This document shows, piece after piece, positions 62,001-64,000 of a DNA stretch of 64,000 bases. Source of the DNA: Ciona savignyi (taxonomy: Eukaryota > Chordata > Ascidiacea > Phlebobranchia > Cionidae). Made by a program: the position numbers and the translations under genes. The notes below the pieces were generated by a model that did no database searches, had not been told where the DNA came from, and was given only the letters and a program-made list of their open reading frames with translations. Numbering within the stretch: the stretch's first letter is position 1; each line of letters opens with the position of its first letter. Location: contig CH003327.1 of assembly GCA_000149265.1 (NCBI GenBank), forward strand, positions 237,202 to 301,201, written 5' to 3'.

Positions 62001-63860
62001 CAATTGAAAGTCATGTCTGATTAACTACACATTGTAATATCTCCAGCAATTGAACTATGGACTTGAAGTGTGTGATTGTGCACCTAAGAAAGCCACTTCC
62101 CATACTCTATCCAAGCGGTAACTAACCCAATCCTTAAACTGGAAGTCATGTCACAGTATTCAAACATTGTAATAGCTACAACAATTAGACTGTGGACATG
62201 AAGTGTAGAATATGCACCTCAGCAAGCCACTTTACTGCAACAAAACCTTTTTTGACATAATCCCCAAATTGAAATGTCTGATTAACAACACCATGGAGAG
62301 TGTCAAGTTAAGCTTACCTGCATCGATCAAATTGCTTCAGTTGATCCTCATCGCATACATGATGTGGAAGACAACTTCTTGATCTGGATCTGACGCTGAC
62401 CCCACATGACCTGCTGCATCCACCCCACGTTTCCCAAGCTGACATCGTGCATGAGATGTTTGAGTTGCAGGCTTGCCTCTGTGGGTGGGTGTTGGAATAT
62501 GCATGAATATGATGAATATGCACCAACTTTTTATTTTTTATCCAAAGTTCTGTTTACGGTTTTTCTAATTTTGTATGTTATAAAACACAATGTTCCTTTA
62601 GTCAAGTTGCTGGAACAATCAAATAACGTGGATGGTCATTTTATTTATATCCTTGAGAGTATGAAGTTATGATTGATTAATGGTTTTATTTATAACCTTT
62701 TGGATGGGAATATTGCCTTTATCGATGGCTATCACAAGACACCTCATGTCCACTTCTGAGTTTCTTGAACTATTACAGTTTGTGGTTTATTGATGCATTC
62801 ATATTCAAAGCTAGGCTTTATACTTAGGTTTCATAGAATATCTCACAGCCACAGTCGAGGTATAAACACCATTTACCTGTTGCTGGAAACCATCACATGA
62901 ACCTGATGAACAAATTCGTCTCCTCCATTGGAACCCTCCATTACATGATGCTGTGTTGTTAGGTTTATTAGTATAAAAGACAGATGTATGCACTTGTACA
63001 GGTGATATATCTGTCCAAAAAACTACTGATGGTTAAAGCACAACATTATAAAAATCTTTTTTAAGAAATTACAATAAAATTAATAAAGAAAGTTCTAAAT
63101 AAAATAGGTTTTAAGCTTTAAACAATACTCAGCAACAAGCCAACTAATATTTGCACTGTACATTACTGCTGACTTTGTTTAGACAAAATAAGTAAAGGTG
63201 GTTATGTGACTTACCTGTACACTCACTCCAACTTGTCCAAGTATCATTTTCATTGCGGCACGATTCATCATCTAAATACGTGAGTGGGTTGAACTTATTA
63301 AGCTTGTTTTAAGTTTATGGTTATTGTTTCTGCAACTTAAGTTTAACCACAAGGTGACTTTAAATACCATTATCTGAAGTCTGGCTTCCTAGTTCCCAAC
63401 CAAGAGATTAAAAATAACACGCTTTAATATCACTAGAAAGTTGACCGTGGGCATGAGGTATTTTTAAAACATGTGGATAAATTCTGGTTTTCTACCCATA
63501 AATAAAAAATAAATTAACAATGCACATACTGTAATATCTCCAGCATCTGGAGTGTGAGCATAAATTATCTTTCCATTACGTGAAAAAAAACTGGCTTTTT
63601 AAACATGGGGATAAAGACCTATGACCCAAACATACACATGTTACACTGTAACAGCTTCAATAACATAACTGTGGGCATAAGGTTAATTACAATCCCCATG
63701 GATAAAGACTGACTTCCAACTTACGGGAATATAAATTAATCTTGACAATAAACAAGTTCCAACTTACCAGATAAAGTACACTTTACCTCTCCATTCTCAC
63801 CACACAAGCACTCTGTGCAGTGATCGTTATAGACCTTATTGTTCTCTATCATTGTCGACT
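56010..63860 (-). CDS. SCO-spondin-like secreted TSR/VWC/CTCK protein, 5' end outside window
   Basis: Large secreted glycoprotein; in vertebrates SCO-spondin polymerises into Reissner's fibre in the neural canal. Fourteen in-phase exons: 63768-63860, 63215-63271, 62877-63010, 62318-62478, 61751-61861, 61172-61434, 60640-60807, 60106-60307, 58756-58877, 58287-58423, 58013-58130, 57470-57709, 56830-56960, 56010-56243. Order: VWC tail (CTECLCGENGEVKC); thrombospondin repeats (WTSWSECT; WETWGGCSRSCGVSVRSRSR; WSMWSKCDVPC; WGAWSSCNVHCGAG); a Cys-rich TIL/VWC stretch (CECVDTSGSVWPNQAQW); repeats WTAWTACNSSC and WSDWSQCSATCG with VWC pieces; VWC (GECCAKC); and a C-terminal cystine knot split over two exons (YCDGKCHSS, then KCDCC, LYCAGG, CSCTSC). 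This combination with a terminal knot is that of SCO-spondin. The last exon may end at a GTGAGA donor at 56092 instead of the stop at 56010-56012. Confidence 0.82.
57029..57270 (+). repeat. SINE family 1, diverged copy
   Basis: GGAAGGGTTGCAGATTCGAAACTGG-type B-box region, then GGGCAAGTAACTTATCGGCA and CCAGGGATAAATGTC. It lies in the intron between the VWC exon and the first cystine-knot exon. Confidence 0.7.
59366..59556. repeat. About 72-bp tandem repeat with internal palindromes
   Basis: Three units marked by CAATAAAGAATA (about 59391, 59466, 59537). Units contain TTATTGTTTTACAACA next to its near-inverse TGTTGCAAAACAATAA, so hairpins are possible. It lies in a SCO-spondin-like intron. Confidence 0.7.
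60852..61075 (+). repeat. SINE family 1 with well-preserved tRNA-like head
   Basis: The head AGCTGCATAGCTCAGTTGAT resembles a tRNA 5' end with A box, and GTTGTTGGATCGAAATTAG the B box. SINE body follows (CAAGCCCAGTGGATTATTGA, ACTACAATAGCTTCGG), so this is a SINE and not a tRNA gene. Confidence 0.75.
62025..62230. repeat. Local duplication of a SINE-like 3' segment
   Basis: ACATTGTAATATCTCCAGCA and ACATTGTAATAGCTACAACA start two similar segments about 130 bases apart, each followed by ATGGACTTGAAGTG or GTGGACATGAAGTG and a GCCACTT block. Similar pieces recur at about 63430-63740. These appear to be amplified or independently inserted SINE 3' halves. Confidence 0.55.
63420..63745. repeat. Cluster of degenerate SINE-like 3' segments
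   Basis: Three segments share (C/T)ACTGTAA(T/C)A(T/G)CT(C/T)CA, GTGGGCAT(A/G)AGGT-like and GGATAAAGAC blocks. They fill the intron between the first two visible exons of the SCO-spondin-like gene. Confidence 0.5.
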
Positions 63861-64000
63861 CTAAAAATGTAAAAAATATAAAATCAATAAAATGCCAGCA
63901 TTAATATCTTGTCTGAATTAAATTTTAAATAGAATAGTCAATTATATCGAACACACACAACGATAAATTTGATATAAAACAAAATATCTATAAAAGCCTG

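Noticed and set aside
1-64000. CRISPR arrays, bacterial operons, phage or LTR-type elements
   Set aside because: The window is intron-rich animal DNA. The tandem repeats lack spacer structure, and I saw no reverse transcriptase, integrase, capsid or long terminal repeats.

Overview
The window is eukaryotic, AT-rich, intron-rich chordate DNA. Very short introns (52-58 nt), exons that read as clear chordate proteins, a tRNA-derived SINE scattered throughout, and start codons a few bases behind splice acceptors (the pattern left by spliced-leader trans-splicing) all point to a tunicate, most likely Ciona. The species call is inference. Two N gaps (604 and 100 bases) mark it as a draft assembly.

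Layout, left to right. (1) 1-2478, + strand: the 3' part of an SLC17-type anion transporter. (2) 2479-5683: a SINE-rich spacer. (3) 5684-10128 and 11222-13937, + strand: two tandem TM6SF (EXPERA) membrane protein genes. (4) 15157-20082, + strand: a complete double-hotdog acyl-CoA thioesterase (ACOT7/BACH). (5) 20893-23136, - strand: a four-span MARVEL protein. (6) 24740-46924, - strand: a dual oxidase (DUOX) with 31 visible exons, from signal peptide to the terminal FENF. (7) 46925-56009: about 9 kb with no recognisable gene but with SINEs, a hAT-type MITE and microsatellites. (8) 56010 to beyond 63860, - strand: the C-terminal part of a SCO-spondin-like secreted protein (thrombospondin repeats, VWC/TIL-like modules, C-terminal cystine knot); its 5' end lies outside the window.

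I see no operon-like coupling. TM6SF and ACOT7 are both lipid-related, but the spacing (about 1.1-1.2 kb) suggests independent units. DUOX makes hydrogen peroxide at the membrane, and no DUOXA maturation factor is visible beside it. Splice joins were derived by hand from reading frame, GT/AG sites and my memory of family alignments; no search was run. All frames join in phase except inside DUOX exon 15 and across the 604-base gap.

I did not find an undescribed system. The most useful observations are the DUOX peroxidase-site residues, two unresolved spots in DUOX, a satellite array that touches a DUOX splice donor, the diverged TM6SF pair, the SCO-spondin identity with a possibly SINE-derived tail, and two MITEs with perfect target duplications.
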